Shown piece by piece: positions 33,249 to 44,583 of a DNA stretch of 64,000 nt. The stretch comes from Coniella vitis. Its lineage: Eukaryota; Ascomycota; Sordariomycetes; Diaporthales; Schizoparmaceae. A program made the position numbers and the translations under genes. Each line of letters begins with the position of its first letter. Within the stretch, counting starts at the first letter, position 1. The notes beneath the pieces were generated by a model. That model was not told the DNA's origin and did no database searches. It was given only the letters and a program-made list of their open reading frames with translations. The stretch is from positions 496,001-560,000 of the forward strand of contig WUJK01000010.1 in assembly GCA_011317545.1 (NCBI GenBank), in the 5' to 3' direction.

Positions 33249-34655
33249 ATGGCCAGCAACAACAACAGATCACAGGCCGACATCACCATCATCGGCGGCG
33301 GCATCATCGGCTGCTGCACAGCCTACTTCCTCACCCGCCACCCCTCCTACTCGCCCGAAACGCACCGCATCACCCTTCTCGAAGCAGCCTCGACCAATTC
33401 GGGAGGCCGCACCGACGACAGCATCCACGACCCCGCCACCCTCGCCGACCCAGCAACAGCCTCCAAAAGAAACCCTGCACACGACGGCATCGCGGGTGGT
33501 TCGAGCGGGAAAGCAGGAGGCCTGCTGGCCCTCTGGGCATTCCCATCGAGCCTCGTGCCTCTCAGCTTCAGGCTTCATGACGAGTTGTCTCAGGAGCATG
33601 GCGGTGCGCGGCGCTGGGGCTACCGACGCTGCTACGCAAGCCAAGTCGAATGCCAGGCGCGCGTACCCAGTGGCTTCATGTCCGGTGACCACACGGGTCG
33701 TGATGCGCTGGTCGATGGCAGCAACAACCCCAGCGACGTGACAAAGGGCTTACACGTTGACCACCGAAGCAAAATCAAAGCCCTCAAAAGCCTCGGCGCA
33801 CCTGAGGATCTGGACTGGCTGGACACGCAAAAATCCCTCCTCGCCTACGAAGGCATGGGCACACCCAAGGATACCGCACAGGTCCACCCGGAATTGTTCA
33901 CCCGCAGCATGGCCCAGCTCGCAGAAGAAAAGGGCGTCAAGATTATCACGGGCGCGCGAGTGACGGCCATCAACAAGTCCCCCGACGGGAACCAAGTGGA
34001 AAGTGTGACGTACACCAACAAGGAGGGCGAGGAAATCTCGCTGCCGACCACACACTGCGTCGTGGCCGCTGGACCGTGGACGTCTCGCTTGCTCCCCACC
34101 GTCCCCGTTACAGCCTCGCGTGCCCACAGCGTCGTCATCAAACCGCCCAAGCCCATCTCCGCCTATGCATTGTTTACTTCCATCTCGCTCCCACCAGGCT
34201 TCCCAGCTCCTACCCCGGAAAACGCGAAGGGTACACCCGCCGCACTGAAGCCCATCAAAAGGACACAAGTTGTTGAGCCCGAGATCTATGCAAGGCCAGA
34301 TGGAACGGCGTACGCCTGTGGACCGACGGACCAGACAGTGCCGTTGCCTCAAACCACCGCCGAAGTCGAGGTGGATCGTACACGTTGCGAGGACATCATC
34401 ACGCAAATTGGCGGAATCAGCGACGAGCTGGGCAAAGACGGCGAGGTGCTGGCAAGGCAAGCCTGCTACTTGCCACAAGGAGGACCCTTCATCGGCGAGT
34501 CCCGCAAGACGAAGGGGTTGATTGTGGCTGCTGGTCATACTTGCTGGGGGATCCAAAACGGTCCTGGGACAGGGAAGTTGTTAAGTGAGATTATCATAGA
34601 CGGGGAGACAAAGAGCGCTAGGTTGGGAGGGTGTGATGCTTCGAGAATGTTTTAA
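33249..34655 (+). CDS. FAD-dependent oxidoreductase, DAO family (TDA3-like)
   Basis: Intronless, 468 aa. The ATG lies in CGCC-ATGG context. The dinucleotide-binding motif ITIIGGGIIGCCTAYFL (GGGIIG at 16-21) is at the very N-terminus, and GGSSGKAGGLLALWAFP corresponds to the FAD-contact region of D-amino-acid-oxidase-fold enzymes. Later segments are typical: THCVVAAGPWTSRLLP, SRAHSVVIKP, and near the end YLPQGGPFIGESRKTKGLIVAAGHTCWGIQNGPGTGKLLSEII. The arrangement resembles yeast Tda3 and S. pombe SPAC1F5.03c, putative oxidoreductases linked to endosome-Golgi trafficking; the true substrate is not known. No signal peptide, so cytosolic. It converges with the beta-glucosidase, 400 bp away. Confidence 0.87.
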   Translation: MASNNNRSQADITIIGGGIIGCCTAYFLTRHPSYSPETHRITLLEAASTNSGGRTDDSIHDPATLADPATASKRNPAHDGIAGGSSGKAGGLLALWAFPSSLVPLSFRLHDELSQEHGGARRWGYRRCYASQVECQARVPSGFMSGDHTGRDALVDGSNNPSDVTKGLHVDHRSKIKALKSLGAPEDLDWLDTQKSLLAYEGMGTPKDTAQVHPELFTRSMAQLAEEKGVKIITGARVTAINKSPDGNQVESVTYTNKEGEEISLPTTHCVVAAGPWTSRLLPTVPVTASRAHSVVIKPPKPISAYALFTSISLPPGFPAPTPENAKGTPAALKPIKRTQVVEPEIYARPDGTAYACGPTDQTVPLPQTTAEVEVDRTRCEDIITQIGGISDELGKDGEVLARQACYLPQGGPFIGESRKTKGLIVAAGHTCWGIQNGPGTGKLLSEIIIDGETKSARLGGCDASRMF

Positions 34656-35059
34656 CGGAGGCTAGAGGACTCTTTCGAAGGCCGGTATGGTATAGTAGTA
34701 CTAAACTGAGGCTTACTGGCTGTATTTTATCCCTGAACCCTGTTATGTCAAGAGAAAAACGAGTACATAAGTCGAGTGAATCTTTGCAGGTGAAGAATTC
34801 TTATTTTTCTAATGGTGAGATGCTTTAGTCTATCTTGTTTAATGTGCTATAAAGCAACCCCAATCACGACAGCGCATATGAAAATTCCACATCAGTTTGG
34901 CGGAGTTGCAACAGTTTTCGCAAGTCCCCATCTGACAGCTTGAATTCGTCTGACTGCCTTCCGCCTTCACGCTCATCTTCACTCTCACTGTCACTCTCAA
35001 TCTCGGCCACCCTCCCCAGATTCCCTACCAACCCGGCTTTCACTTTTCCGCTACCCATT
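34656..35059. other. Intergenic region between convergent 3' ends
   Basis: The first half is AT-rich with likely 3' UTRs. The part at 34930-35000 has TCTCACTC-type pyrimidine repeats on the plus strand. No gene. Confidence 0.45.
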
Positions 35060-37906
35060 CTACAAGAAGATGTTCCCCTCCCACCTCACATCCCGACTAC
35101 TCGCTCCGACAAACAACTTGTGCCTTCCCCCTTGTACAATCCACCCCTGCTTCACCACATCCCAAATACTCAGGTCGCGCCTCGTCAACTCAAACGTCAC
35201 ATACCCTTCCTGCGCCGGCGCCAGCAACACCTTTTCAAAGCCTCGAAGTTGCTTGGCGGGTGCATTGGGTATCCCCACATAGAGCTGGGCGACTTCCTCG
35301 CCGGGGACCGGGCCGGTGTTTGTGATTCGGACGGTGACGGAGAGGATGGGGTCCCAGAGGGAACCCTGGGGTTGCTCGGCGGTCAAGGTTTCCTGCTGTT
35401 GCAAGGGGCGCGCAACAAGTGCATCATGGCCAGCGAACTTCGACACGGCGACGTGGTCGTAGTGAAAGGTAGTATAGCTCAACCCAAACCCAAACTCGTA
35501 CCTCGGCTCGATCCCCTGGGCGTCGAAATGACGATAGTCAATATACACGCCCTCGGTGTAATTGCACTGCGGGAAGTGGTCATGCTCGCTGCTCGGCGTG
35601 CACGGCTTGTACAAGTGCTCGTAGTCGCTCTCGTTCTTGGCCAGCGTGTAGGGCAATTTCCCCGAGGGCGAGACCTCGCCGTAGAGGAGCTGCACGAGGG
35701 CCTCGCCGACGTCCTGCCCGGGCAGGTGGGCAACCAGGGCAGCCGTGACGTTGGGATGCTCGATCCACCGGTCCACGAGGCGGATCCCGGCCGTGTGGAC
35801 GATGACAATCGTGTTGGCGCACTGCGATGCGACGTTGAGGACCAGCCCGTCGCTGTAGTCGTCGTGGAGACCGTCGCGGTCCCAGCCTTCTGTTGCCATG
35901 GCGTTGATGAAGACGAGGCACGCGTCTGACATTGGATTGACCATGGGATTTCCGGAGCGGAGGTCCCAGTTGAGGTATGTTTTGTCCTTTTTCGCACGTG
36001 AAGTCAATGCTCCGAATGGCTATTTTTATTGTAATAATGAGATTAGAGTCAGCAGTTGATGAGCCAAAACAACAACACTACAGAAACAAGCAACAAGCCG
36101 AAGGTGATTTGCCAAGAAAAAAAAAAAAACAAAAAACAAAAAACTCACAGCGTCAATGTACGCAGGACCGTTCGAGCCGCTCCGGCCTCCAACAAAGATA
36201 ACCCCGCCAGGCGCAAGCTGCGAGAAGTGTGCCTCGTACCCGAGATTGATTTGGGCCATTTCCGGCTCCGACTCGTAGCCCAGTTCAAAGAGGGTGTCGA
36301 TGTTTTTGCTCGCTGGAGTTTGAGCGTCGTACCCAAACACTGAAAGCATCTGAGGCTTGTCCAGAGGAAGGGAGTTGTTGACATTTTTGACGAGGACGTG
36401 GCCTGCGATGGCACCATGGAGTAAGACGGGATCGGCTTCTGGGACACGAGCATCTACCAGCGGATGAGGCACGCTGAGGTTGTGGATGCCGACTCCGGGC
36501 TTGGGGAAGTCTGGTTTATCTTGGCCAACAAGATACCACCCAGCGAGGATCCTGAACGCAGTGTTAGCAGAGCATACCACTCAAGGCCATTCATAAAGTA
36601 ACAATTGTGGCATATCGTACCGAGTTGCCATATCCGTCACCCTCTCTTCAGGAACCGTTCCATTCTTGACTCCCTCCAGCATGCTCTGGCCCCAGAAGCT
36701 TCCGTTTGGCATCGCCATATCCATACCGGCCAGAGCGCCAGCCACGCCACCGTACTGTGCGTTCCAGTCCGAGATGACGAACCCCTCGAATTCCAGTTCC
36801 GTTTTCAGGATTCCATTGAGGAGCTTGCTATTCTGACAGCCGTACGAGTTGTTGACGCGGTTATATGAGCACATGATACTCGCAGCTCCGGCCTTGACAC
36901 CGTCCATGAAAGGCCACAGGTACAATTCGTGCAATGTGCGATCATCAATGTTGGACGAAGCAGCTTCGGTGCCATTGTATGGTCTTCGCCAGGTTTCTTG
37001 CTCGTTGGCGATCAAGTGCTATTCCATGATTCGGGCATCAGCTTCTTGCAATAACGAAGAAAATACAGTACCATGTCGCCAGCCACTGCGCGAGGGGGAT
37101 CTCACCTTGAGATTGGCAATGACGCCTGCGTCTTGCATGCCCTTGATCGTTTCCCCAGTCATGACACCAGACAGATACGGATCAACCGCAAAACCCTCCC
37201 AGTTGCGTCCGCCGACAGCAGTCCTCCCCAATGGTCCAGCAACTGGCCCCAAGGCAATGTTTGCTATTGACGAAATATCTAGTCAGCTCAGACCAGGTCT
37301 CCCGAGTGTAAACTCGCCGCCTCCCAGACAACATGCAGTGCTAATGCACCGACAACCATGCATCATCCGGGCACTACTCACCACCTTTAATACGAAATTC
37401 ATTGCCCATGTAGAACCCTCTCTGGTACGTCAAGTTCTTATCCCAGCTGGCGCCCGCATGGATCCCGCTCGGGTACGAGTTGGTCAAATCCACGCCACGC
37501 ACTCCGTTGCCTGCATCCTGGAGACACAACTCGGGCCAGTCCAGTCGCGGTACGCTGCCTGTGCTGCCATGACATGCGTTGTCTGGATTCGTGAAGCCTC
37601 CTGTGATGTTGACCTTTTCCTCAAGCGTCATCTGGGCGACCAAGTCCCGCGCTGCCGCGTAGGCTGACGCCCAGATGCCGGTGCCCTTGCCAGGAGCTGG
37701 ATACACATGGGATGCAACAAATCAGTAAGAGCACACCTCGGTAGATTCTATATGTGGTTTTGCGGTCTAGAGTATTACAAGGCAGCGTCAGACTCACGAG
37801 ACGGATACACGGGTGGTGATTGTCCGTAAAAATCGGCATCAGAAAGGGCGTGGCTGCCATGCAGCAACACGCACAGGCCTACTACTGTGGGCGTTGCGAG
37901 CTTCAT
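35060..37906 (-). CDS. Secreted GH3 beta-glucosidase
   Basis: Six minus-strand exons: 37906-37798, 37696-37382, 37263-37106, 37018-36621, 36551-36149 and 36019-35060. The five introns (69-129 nt) all have GT-AG borders and the joins stay in phase, giving 780 aa. A signal peptide (MKLATPTVVGLCVLLHGSHA) begins the protein. GH3 landmarks include LVAQMTLEEKVNITGG, CLQDAGNGVRG, FPSG-like YPSGIHAGASWD, GPVAGPLGRTAVGGRNWEGFAVDPYLSG, the KHLIANEQE loop formed across a splice site, MCSYNRVNNSYGCQNS, and GFVISDWNAQYGG with the nucleophile Asp278. The alpha/beta sandwich follows, then the fibronectin-III-like end (GFGLSYTTF, VTVRITNTGPVPGEEVAQLYV). It should cleave beta-linked glucose from cellobiose or other glucosides outside the cell. 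Numerous N-X-S/T sites are present. Confidence 0.95.
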
Positions 37907-38194
37907 ATTGCCAGTAGCAGTAGTGAGATAGCCTGTCACGGAACAAGGTACCTTCACGCTGACTTAAAAGAGGGGGGAAGTTTTGCGGAAGAATCTCGGG
38001 AGGAGCATCTCGAGTCTTTTCCTCGCCGAATATGAAAGTCTCACGATATTGTCATAATAGCGTTGGTGACACACAAGTTGCACAAATGCTTGATGCTTTT
38101 GCGAGCTCGTTGGTTTGTGATTGGACCCCAAGAGCTAAGGTTGGTGACAACTCATTGTTCAGGGGCAAACAGACCACAGCCCGCGGTTGTTGTA

Positions 38195-38206
38195 CCCTAA
38201 CCCTAA
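38195..38206. repeat. Two telomere-type CCCTAA units
   Basis: The sequence ccctaaccctaa equals two units of the fungal telomere repeat (TTAGGG on the other strand), about 200 bp before the tRNA gene. Such teloboxes can be binding sites for Tbf1/Taz1-type factors or scars of end repair. At only two units, chance cannot be excluded. Confidence 0.5.
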
Positions 38207-38407
38207 TGCTGCACCTGTGAGTTATAGCAATGAGGCAAAGAATGAAGAAGCGATGTAGAGTAATGAATGTGGGTAACACCATCAAACACAATACGAAGGC
38301 GAGCTAGGACTTCTGATAATTGGGGACAGGTGTAGTAGTAGGTGCAAAATATCAAAAGGTATATAGGTTTTCAATTTGTGCGCTGCACCAACAATCAAGC
38401 AAAGAAT

Positions 38408-38494
38408 CCCTTGATAGCTCAGTTGGAAGAGCGCTGGACTGTAATTGTATAACTGCCCATCCATAGGTCGCTGGTTCGATCCCGGCTCGAGGGA
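38408..38494 (+). tRNA. tRNA-Tyr (GTA) with 14-nt intron
   Basis: A full cloverleaf can be drawn. The acceptor stem is cccttga pairing with tcgaggg (one G-T pair), discriminator A at 38494. The D arm is gctc/gagc, and the anticodon stem ctgga faces tccat (one mismatch at the base). Anticodon GTA is at 38441-38443. The T arm is gctgg-ttcgatc-ccggc. A 14-nt intron (38445-38458) sits one base after the anticodon, the standard place, and tRNA-Tyr is split in most fungi. A and B boxes are intact. A run of seven T at 38505-38511 follows as the Pol III terminator. Confidence 0.93.
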
Positions 38495-38504
38495 CATGCG
38501 ATTC

Positions 38505-38511
38505 TTTTTTT
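38505..38511 (+). terminator. Pol III T-run terminator of tRNA-Tyr
   Basis: Seven consecutive T residues begin 11 bp past the discriminator base, enough for RNA polymerase III termination. A second T-run follows near 38516. Confidence 0.8.
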
Positions 38512-39326
38512 GATCTTTTTCAGTGCCCTATGTCAAGTGTATCTCGTTGCTGGTCAACTTTATCCATTTCTGCTTCAACTTTTGCAGTATCTATGTCGGT
38601 ACGTATTGAGCCTATTGGTTTGCATTCCGAGGCCCTGCTGTCATCCCTGCCAAGCCTTGTACACACTCATGCTGTACTTAAAATGATCAAATGCTCTTCA
38701 ACTCGGTGCCATCAAATGTCGACGCCATAAACCAGGTGCAGCACTGCAGAGGACATCTATCTATCATTTGAAGACCATCCAGCGGGTATGAGGGACGGAG
38801 GAGGAAATCCATTCGGACTGAATATAAGATGGGATTTGATTTTGCCGCTTACTCACATACTATATATCAGATTGAAACTTGAATGTATACGGGGGCTCTG
38901 GTCAAATAGCACAATATGAACCACACTGACTACGCTGAGTTACTGATGCAGTAGCCATCCATGTCATCAGTCTGATCTCAAGAGTGATTGATTTTCTATA
39001 GCTAAAGGGGATGTACGCATAGCACGATCGATGACATGATGAGAACTGCAACCCTGCCATGTGATTAAAATTGTAGAGAGTCTGATTACCCTTACACATT
39101 GATATTGCCTCTCAAGTCCTTAGCCGACATAGATTGAACTCGAAAACGACACCAAAATAAAGTTATTAAATATAATAACAGCCACATGCGAAATGACTCC
39201 CAAAAACTCCACCTGAATGACGACCATGGTGTATGTTTGTGTGAAAATAAATAAAGAAATCTTGGCGTCCCACAACCCAGTGAATTCATGCACACCATTA
39301 CATAAAGCGCCATGATACTGACAAGA

Positions 39327-42300
39327 TCAAGGATGAGTGTTAGTAAGCTCAGGCACGCCGTGGTGACGGCTGTGCTTGGAGATGGAATCTCCTATCATGG
39401 AACGGCAAAGTGCCGACTTGCATGTAGAATCGGTCCATGAGAGGGACAAGTCGTCTGCCCACCAATCTTGCGCTTCATCATCAGCAGTGACGGTGAAAAG
39501 AAGCGACGTTAGATCCTTGAGACCAGAGGCTTGATCGCCGTCGAGGTAGACCAATGCGCAATTTCGCTGCGTTGAGCAAGCTTCCACATGGAACGTATGC
39601 GAAGCGACAGCGGTTTCAGTTCGGGTGTCATTGTTCCAAGCAAGACCCGTCACGTTGAACTCGCAGTCTGTAGACCTTGACGCACATCCAACGCGGAAAC
39701 CAGAGAAGTCAAAGCGGAAACAAGGGTTGGTCTGGCGAGGCCCGACGCCAACCTGTGCAATTGGCGACCCAAGTTTGCCTGATGCCGAAAATCCAAGTAA
39801 GAAGGATCCAGATGTGGGGATGTATGGACAGGCTGCAGCTGGAAGGACACTGAAGCCATCAGACCAAGTGAACCGCTCGTTGGAGATGGGGCTTGAGCTG
39901 GCCAATGTGCCAAACTCCTCCTTGAGTTGGGGCCCCTTGTCTTCCTGCACAGCTCTACGGGCCTCAAACTATCAACATCGTTAGCCGGTACCCATCTTCA
40001 GACGACAAGTGACCACATCTCGTTCACTTACATCGAGCGTCACGTCTCTTCCGTCTGTGGGTTTGCCGCATGTGACAATTGCTGTAGCCTGCGGCGACCC
40101 AGCTCGTACCTTGACGCCAGGGGACGACTTCGATTTGATTGTTGTTGAAGTCACAAGCGTAGTTGGTCCAGACGATGGGGTAGATTGCGGTAGCCCGAGA
40201 GCAGTTTGGGACTGATCTAGACCTCCTTGTCCCGGTCCAAATTGTGACTGGCGCTGACCACCTTGAACGCCGCCTTGACCTGCTTGAGACTGACCTTGGG
40301 CACTCGGGGATTGGGACTGGCTTCCTTGGCCTTGCGTTCGGGATTGGGAGCCCTGAGACTGACCTTGAGGGCCCTGAGACTGGTCTTGAGGGCCTTGAGA
40401 TTGACCTTGAGGGCCCTGAGACCGGGATTGACTGCTTTGGGATTGGGTTTGGCCACCTTGAGTCTGACCCTGGCCGCCTTGGGATGCGCCTAAAACTGGA
40501 GTTAGCTTGACCACTCAATCCTGTTTCTTTTGTCCTTTTTCTTTTGCTTACCCTGACTGGGTTGAGCGGGCGAGCTCTGACTAGGTGCCGTGGGTGCTCC
40601 TTGACTTGGAGGACCCTGGCCGCCTTGCCCGCCTTGCCCGCCTTGGCTCGGTCTGGACGTGGACGGGCTGGGTTCGACTGCCGATGTTCCATTTGCCGCT
40701 GATGTGGAAGTGCTGTTGATAGGTGGGAATTGGCCAGGCACAATTGTCGATGTTCCATTGGGGGCTGTGCTGGGCAGCGTGCTGTTAAGAGCAGCGGATT
40801 GACTGGGCTGAGCCGTAATTGTCTGGTTGGATACTGGAGCAGGAGAAGTGCTTTTGAGGGTTGCAGACTGGCTAGGACCAACAATAACAGTCTGGTTTGA
40901 CGGTGGGACAGGAACCGTACCATTGGGAGGAGCCGTTGGGCCAGCTGGTAGATCCGGGTCAGTCAAGAGCAGCAAGATGCGACTGGTCACAATAGTGAAG
41001 AGAGTAGTATTGGTTGGCGCAGGGATTCCAAAGTGCCTGTGTGTGGATGACATACCGTTTCCAGTTGTAGGACCAAGAGCTGAGGTGGGAGCAGTACCAT
41101 TGACAGAAGCCGTAGGAGGTCCACCGCCTATGGACTGGCCATTACCCGGAGACGGGGAAGCTGAGGACCCATTGACAGACGATGTGCTGTTGGTAGGAAC
41201 AGGGAAAGGTACCAAGGAAGAGTTGGTCGGAATATCTACGCTAGCAGTGGGCAAAGACGTCTCATTCGTTGGGGAGGAAGAGACTGGAGCAGTAGAATTC
41301 AATGGAACAACAAGACTTGTGGAACCTGGTGAGCCTGTAACACCTGTTGCAGTTCCTGGAGGGAGGAATGGAGACCCAGTCTCGCTAGCAGAGACTACCG
41401 GAGGGAGAGGCGTGATCGAGCCTGACACCGGAGCTATGGTGGTCGAAGAGTTGACAGGCACAAAGACCGTAGTCACCTCTGCAGTACCGCTCACCAGGAT
41501 TGTCTCAATACTTGTTGTCAATACAATAGAAGTTTCAGGAAATGGGGGCAATAAAGAACCATTGGTAGGCCGAAGAGAGGACACAAGGGTGGTGACACCC
41601 GTAGGTGCTATGGCACTGGTAGGTACAACACTTTCGAGGCTGGTCACAGTGACGTTGGGTGACGGAAGTGAAGCCGACGGTGGCACACCAGTGCCTGGAA
41701 CGACAGGCACTGGGGGTGTAATTGTCGTCAAGTTCGGCGTTGTCGTTGTCGTATTGGGGAACGGTGCAGGTACTGTGTAAAGAAGAACGTCAGAATTTGC
41801 ATAGCTTTGGTAACATAAGGGAAAGGGAATCACAAACTTGTACCAGTTACAACAACCGTTTCAATGGCTGTGGCTGTGGATACGGTGATGAATGAGGTGC
41901 CAACGCCCGCCTGAGGAGTGTACAGGTATTCGGTAGTCATGGTCATGGTTGTCAGAGCAGCGCCATCTGGGGCAGTGACTGTGTATGTCATGACAACATC
42001 TGATGAAGTTGGAGATGGCGGTGGAGAGGGTATCTCAGTGACACCAGAGCTGATAGTTGTGGTCTCTGTCACTGTTCCAGGCACAGGAAGAGGGGAATTG
42101 TAGGTAGTTGGAGCAACGGCGGTGACAGTCACAACCGTAGGTGGAACCCCCTCTGAGCCAGGCAAAGAGATTGTGAAGACGTTGGTTGTTAAGCCGACTG
42201 AAGTCTCCACTGGAACAGATACGGACTCGCCAGGCATTGAGGCTGTCAAGGTGCCCGTGGTCAACCCACCAACTGAAGAGAGGCTTTCAGAAGCGTAGGA

Positions 42301-43222
42301 CGTGAATACCAAAGACGAGCTAGAGCCACTGGCTGTGGACACCGAGGCAACAGGCGTACCCACCACAGTGGTGTCCAAAACCAACGTGAAGCTGGCGGTA
42401 CTGGTTGTAGAAGGGGTCCCAACACTAGGTAGCGTGGGCGTACCGTGCGGCGAAGTGGTCTCCGCAGCCACAGGACTACCCACGCTGCTGAAGGTCTCAA
42501 TGACAGTATAAGTGCTCGTCTCAATCACTTGAGGTGTGTATCCAGAGGTGATGGTCGTGGTGAGAATAAATGTCGAGACCACGCCAGATACAGCAGAAAT
42601 GATAGCTGAAGAGGACTGAGGAGCAGAGATTGTAGTGGACAAGATGGAACCGAAAGGGATAGTAACTGAACCAGAGCAGACAATGTTAGCATGTCTTCCA
42701 TCAAAACAATATCAAACCGTATTACTAAGTCTACGCAGCAAAGTCAACTTACCAGTAGAGGTAGACAGGACAGGAGTGGGCTCTGACAAAGACGAGGAAG
42801 ACAGAGGCCCAACGGAGTAGTAGGAGAGGAGACCGCTACTGGTCAACAAGGCAGAAGATGTAATAGTCTCCATAAGAGTACTATCAGCACTGCTGGTCGA
42901 GCTCAGGGGGCTGGCGGCTCCGAAGGCGCTGATTGACGCCTCGACAGCGCCAACAGACACGTAGACAGTCTCTGTGGCACCCATTGAACACATTGGATCG
43001 ACTTGACTGAACGGGAGGAAAAGGAAAAGTCAGCGATGATATTGCTCTAATTTCAGAATCAAACGACGGATTGGGGTACGGGAAGCCCAAGCATGCGTGT
43101 ATCGTGACAGAGTGCAGAAATGGAGGCCTAGCTTGGGAGCAGACTTACGCAACAGGCGTGGCCACAGAGCTTGAAAGCCAAGCCTGGGCTGCGAGAGCCC
43201 AAACAGATGCCCTCATCTGCAT
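39327..43222 (-). CDS. Secreted Ser/Thr/Gln-rich mucin-like surface protein
   Basis: Minus-strand exons: 43222-43149, 43006-42753, 42665-41844, 41772-41056, 40944-40552, 40495-40032 and 39968-39327, giving 1121 aa. All joins are in phase. The intron 41055-40945 is itself a multiple of three and open, so 1158 aa is the unspliced alternative. A signal peptide (MRASVWALAAQAWLSSSVATPVA) leads into a Ser/Thr/Val/Pro-rich region of about 700 residues with very many N-X-S/T sites, surely O-glycosylated. Gln-Gly-Ser repeats follow (GPQGQSQ type, GGQGGQG). The last about 215 residues are different: ordered, with several Cys and aromatic residues (VTLDFE, FTWSDGFSVLP, NPCFRFDFSGFRVGC, WWADDLSLSW). They resemble a fungal beta-sandwich domain that I recall as DUF7371, not verified. 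No GPI signal is seen at the end. A wall or mucilage component is likely. Confidence 0.82.
40230..40500 (-). repeat. Gln/Ser/Gly-coding tandem repeat in the mucin-like gene
   Basis: Degenerate 21-24 bp units encode variants of SQGPQGQ and SQSRSQG. The neighbouring GGCGGGCAA-type 9-bp units (about 40617-40645) encode GGQ triplets. Both are in frame and likely polymorphic. Confidence 0.75.
40945..41055 (-). other. In-frame intron of the mucin-like gene
   Basis: This 111-nt segment starts gtatgt and ends ctaccag on the minus strand, with tgactgac as a branch-site candidate about 15 nt before the end. It has no stop in frame and would encode 37 residues (including a hydrophobic LLLL run) foreign to the surrounding Ser/Thr/Pro composition. 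Splicing is therefore expected, while retention would not break the protein. Confidence 0.7.
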
Positions 43223-44583
43223 CTCGTTTCGACTCTAAAGCCAAAGCTTGATACTGATTGTCAAAGTGCAGAGCAGAGGTTGCGACGTTGGTGCTCAACA
43301 GACTCAATGAGACAAGCAGGGCTTGCACGATCTCGGCAGTCAAAGGAAACTAGGACTGCTGACGATACAAATGACAGTACAAGCCTGCAGGCTGAGGGCG
43401 GACGAGGAGGAAGATGTAGAGATTGACAAGAAGGGAAGACGTTCAATGAGCGGAGTGGCCAGGTGGAGAAGAGTTCCAACGAGAAAAAGCATGGAGAGGA
43501 AGAACGGCCGGAGAAGAGGACGTGGAAACAATTGAGTGGGTGGCGAGATGGCTTCGGATATGAAAGCTGCTCATCTGAGTCAAACGTTGAATATGGCAGG
43601 AAGTAAGGACGCAGAAGGGAAGTTGTGCTAGGCTGCAGGCTGGCCAAGAGCGAGGAAGAAATGGTGTGCCTGGCAGATTCCTATCAAGCGCAAAGGCACA
43701 ATCGAGCTCGAAGGACGGCACGTGTCCTGCAAGATATTGTCGCTTGGTGTCATTCACACCTTCCCGCATTTCAGACCAGCCTAGAAACAAGCCACGCCGA
43801 TAGGAGCAAGCGCTCCACGTGAACGCAACGCCCCATGGGCTCAACGATTGCTCTTGTAGGAGGGACCAAAGTTGCCAGATCGGGAAGGCACGCCTCAATA
43901 CAGACGGGACAGATCGGATTGGTATCAACCTGGCAGTAACACAACCATGGCAGGAGCACAACCTGTAACCATTCAATATTATTGAGGAGGAGCATCCGGA
44001 TAACCCGTGCGACTTCGGTTAGAGTATCTCTTACAGAGATCTGGATATTGGGCTCTGAACGACGATGTGCGAAAAGAGAGGCTGTGGTAGGGGTTAGTTC
44101 TTGCAAAGTCAGCTATATGCCATTATCTGGCTGAAGACAAGAGCCTTGATAAGCATATCTGCTTGTGCTCGGAGTTCCACAGTTGTTTTGTGAACGACTG
44201 AAGCGGGTTGGAGGATTGACTTTTGTGGTTGGACTTGCTATGTGATATGGCCAGCACCAGATATCTCGCTAAGCTGCAATCCAAAAGGTTTGAAGGAATC
44301 TGTCACACGAGGGTGCTCTTACCTTGCTTCTGTATCCCATATATCATGCTCAGGTCGCACGGCCTTTTGTGTCGAACTCTTTCAATTTGGCTGCAGTCGA
44401 TACACATGTGACAAAATGGAAGCGTAGACGAACTTGGCGACGCAACATACACACAAGACCGAAGTGATGGAGCACAGCCCTGGTCTCGGACAATAGTAAG
44501 TTCAAGCATCGCCATAGCTCTACTTATATCTCTTTACAACATCCACGACTGGCTCAAGAACACAGACTTGACTCACAAACCTT
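43223..44583. other. Intergenic region
   Basis: About 1.4 kb upstream of the mucin-like gene with no coding evidence. Minus-strand frames at 43340-43531 and 43443-43976 begin at non-ATG codons or lack domains. Confidence 0.45.

Larger units (their letters stand above)
37907..39326. other. Intergenic region containing the tRNA gene
   Basis: Apart from the tRNA-Tyr gene at 38408-38494 and a short telomere-like repeat at 38195-38206, no gene is supported. The stretch from 38520 to 39320 shows no coding or structural signal. Confidence 0.45.

Noticed and set aside
33750..34556. 268-codon minus-strand frame
   Set aside because: Antisense to the FAD oxidoreductase, whose sense frame has clear motifs.
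34940..35929. 329-codon plus-strand frame
   Set aside because: Antisense to the last exon of the beta-glucosidase.
34656..37906. Carbohydrate-use cluster made of the beta-glucosidase and neighbouring oxidoreductase or hexokinase
   Set aside because: The genes are far apart or convergent, and no regulator or sugar transporter lies next to them; proximity alone does not support a cluster.
40827..41780. 317-codon plus-strand Gly/Val-rich frame
   Set aside because: Antisense to the Ser/Thr repeats of the mucin-like gene; such repeats leave the opposite strand open.
43340..43531. Hydrophobic minus-strand start (MLFLVGTLL) as first exon of the mucin-like gene
   Set aside because: It ends at a stop and no clean splice leads on in phase. 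The short exon at 43222-43149 gives a signal peptide and a perfect GTAAGT/CAG join.
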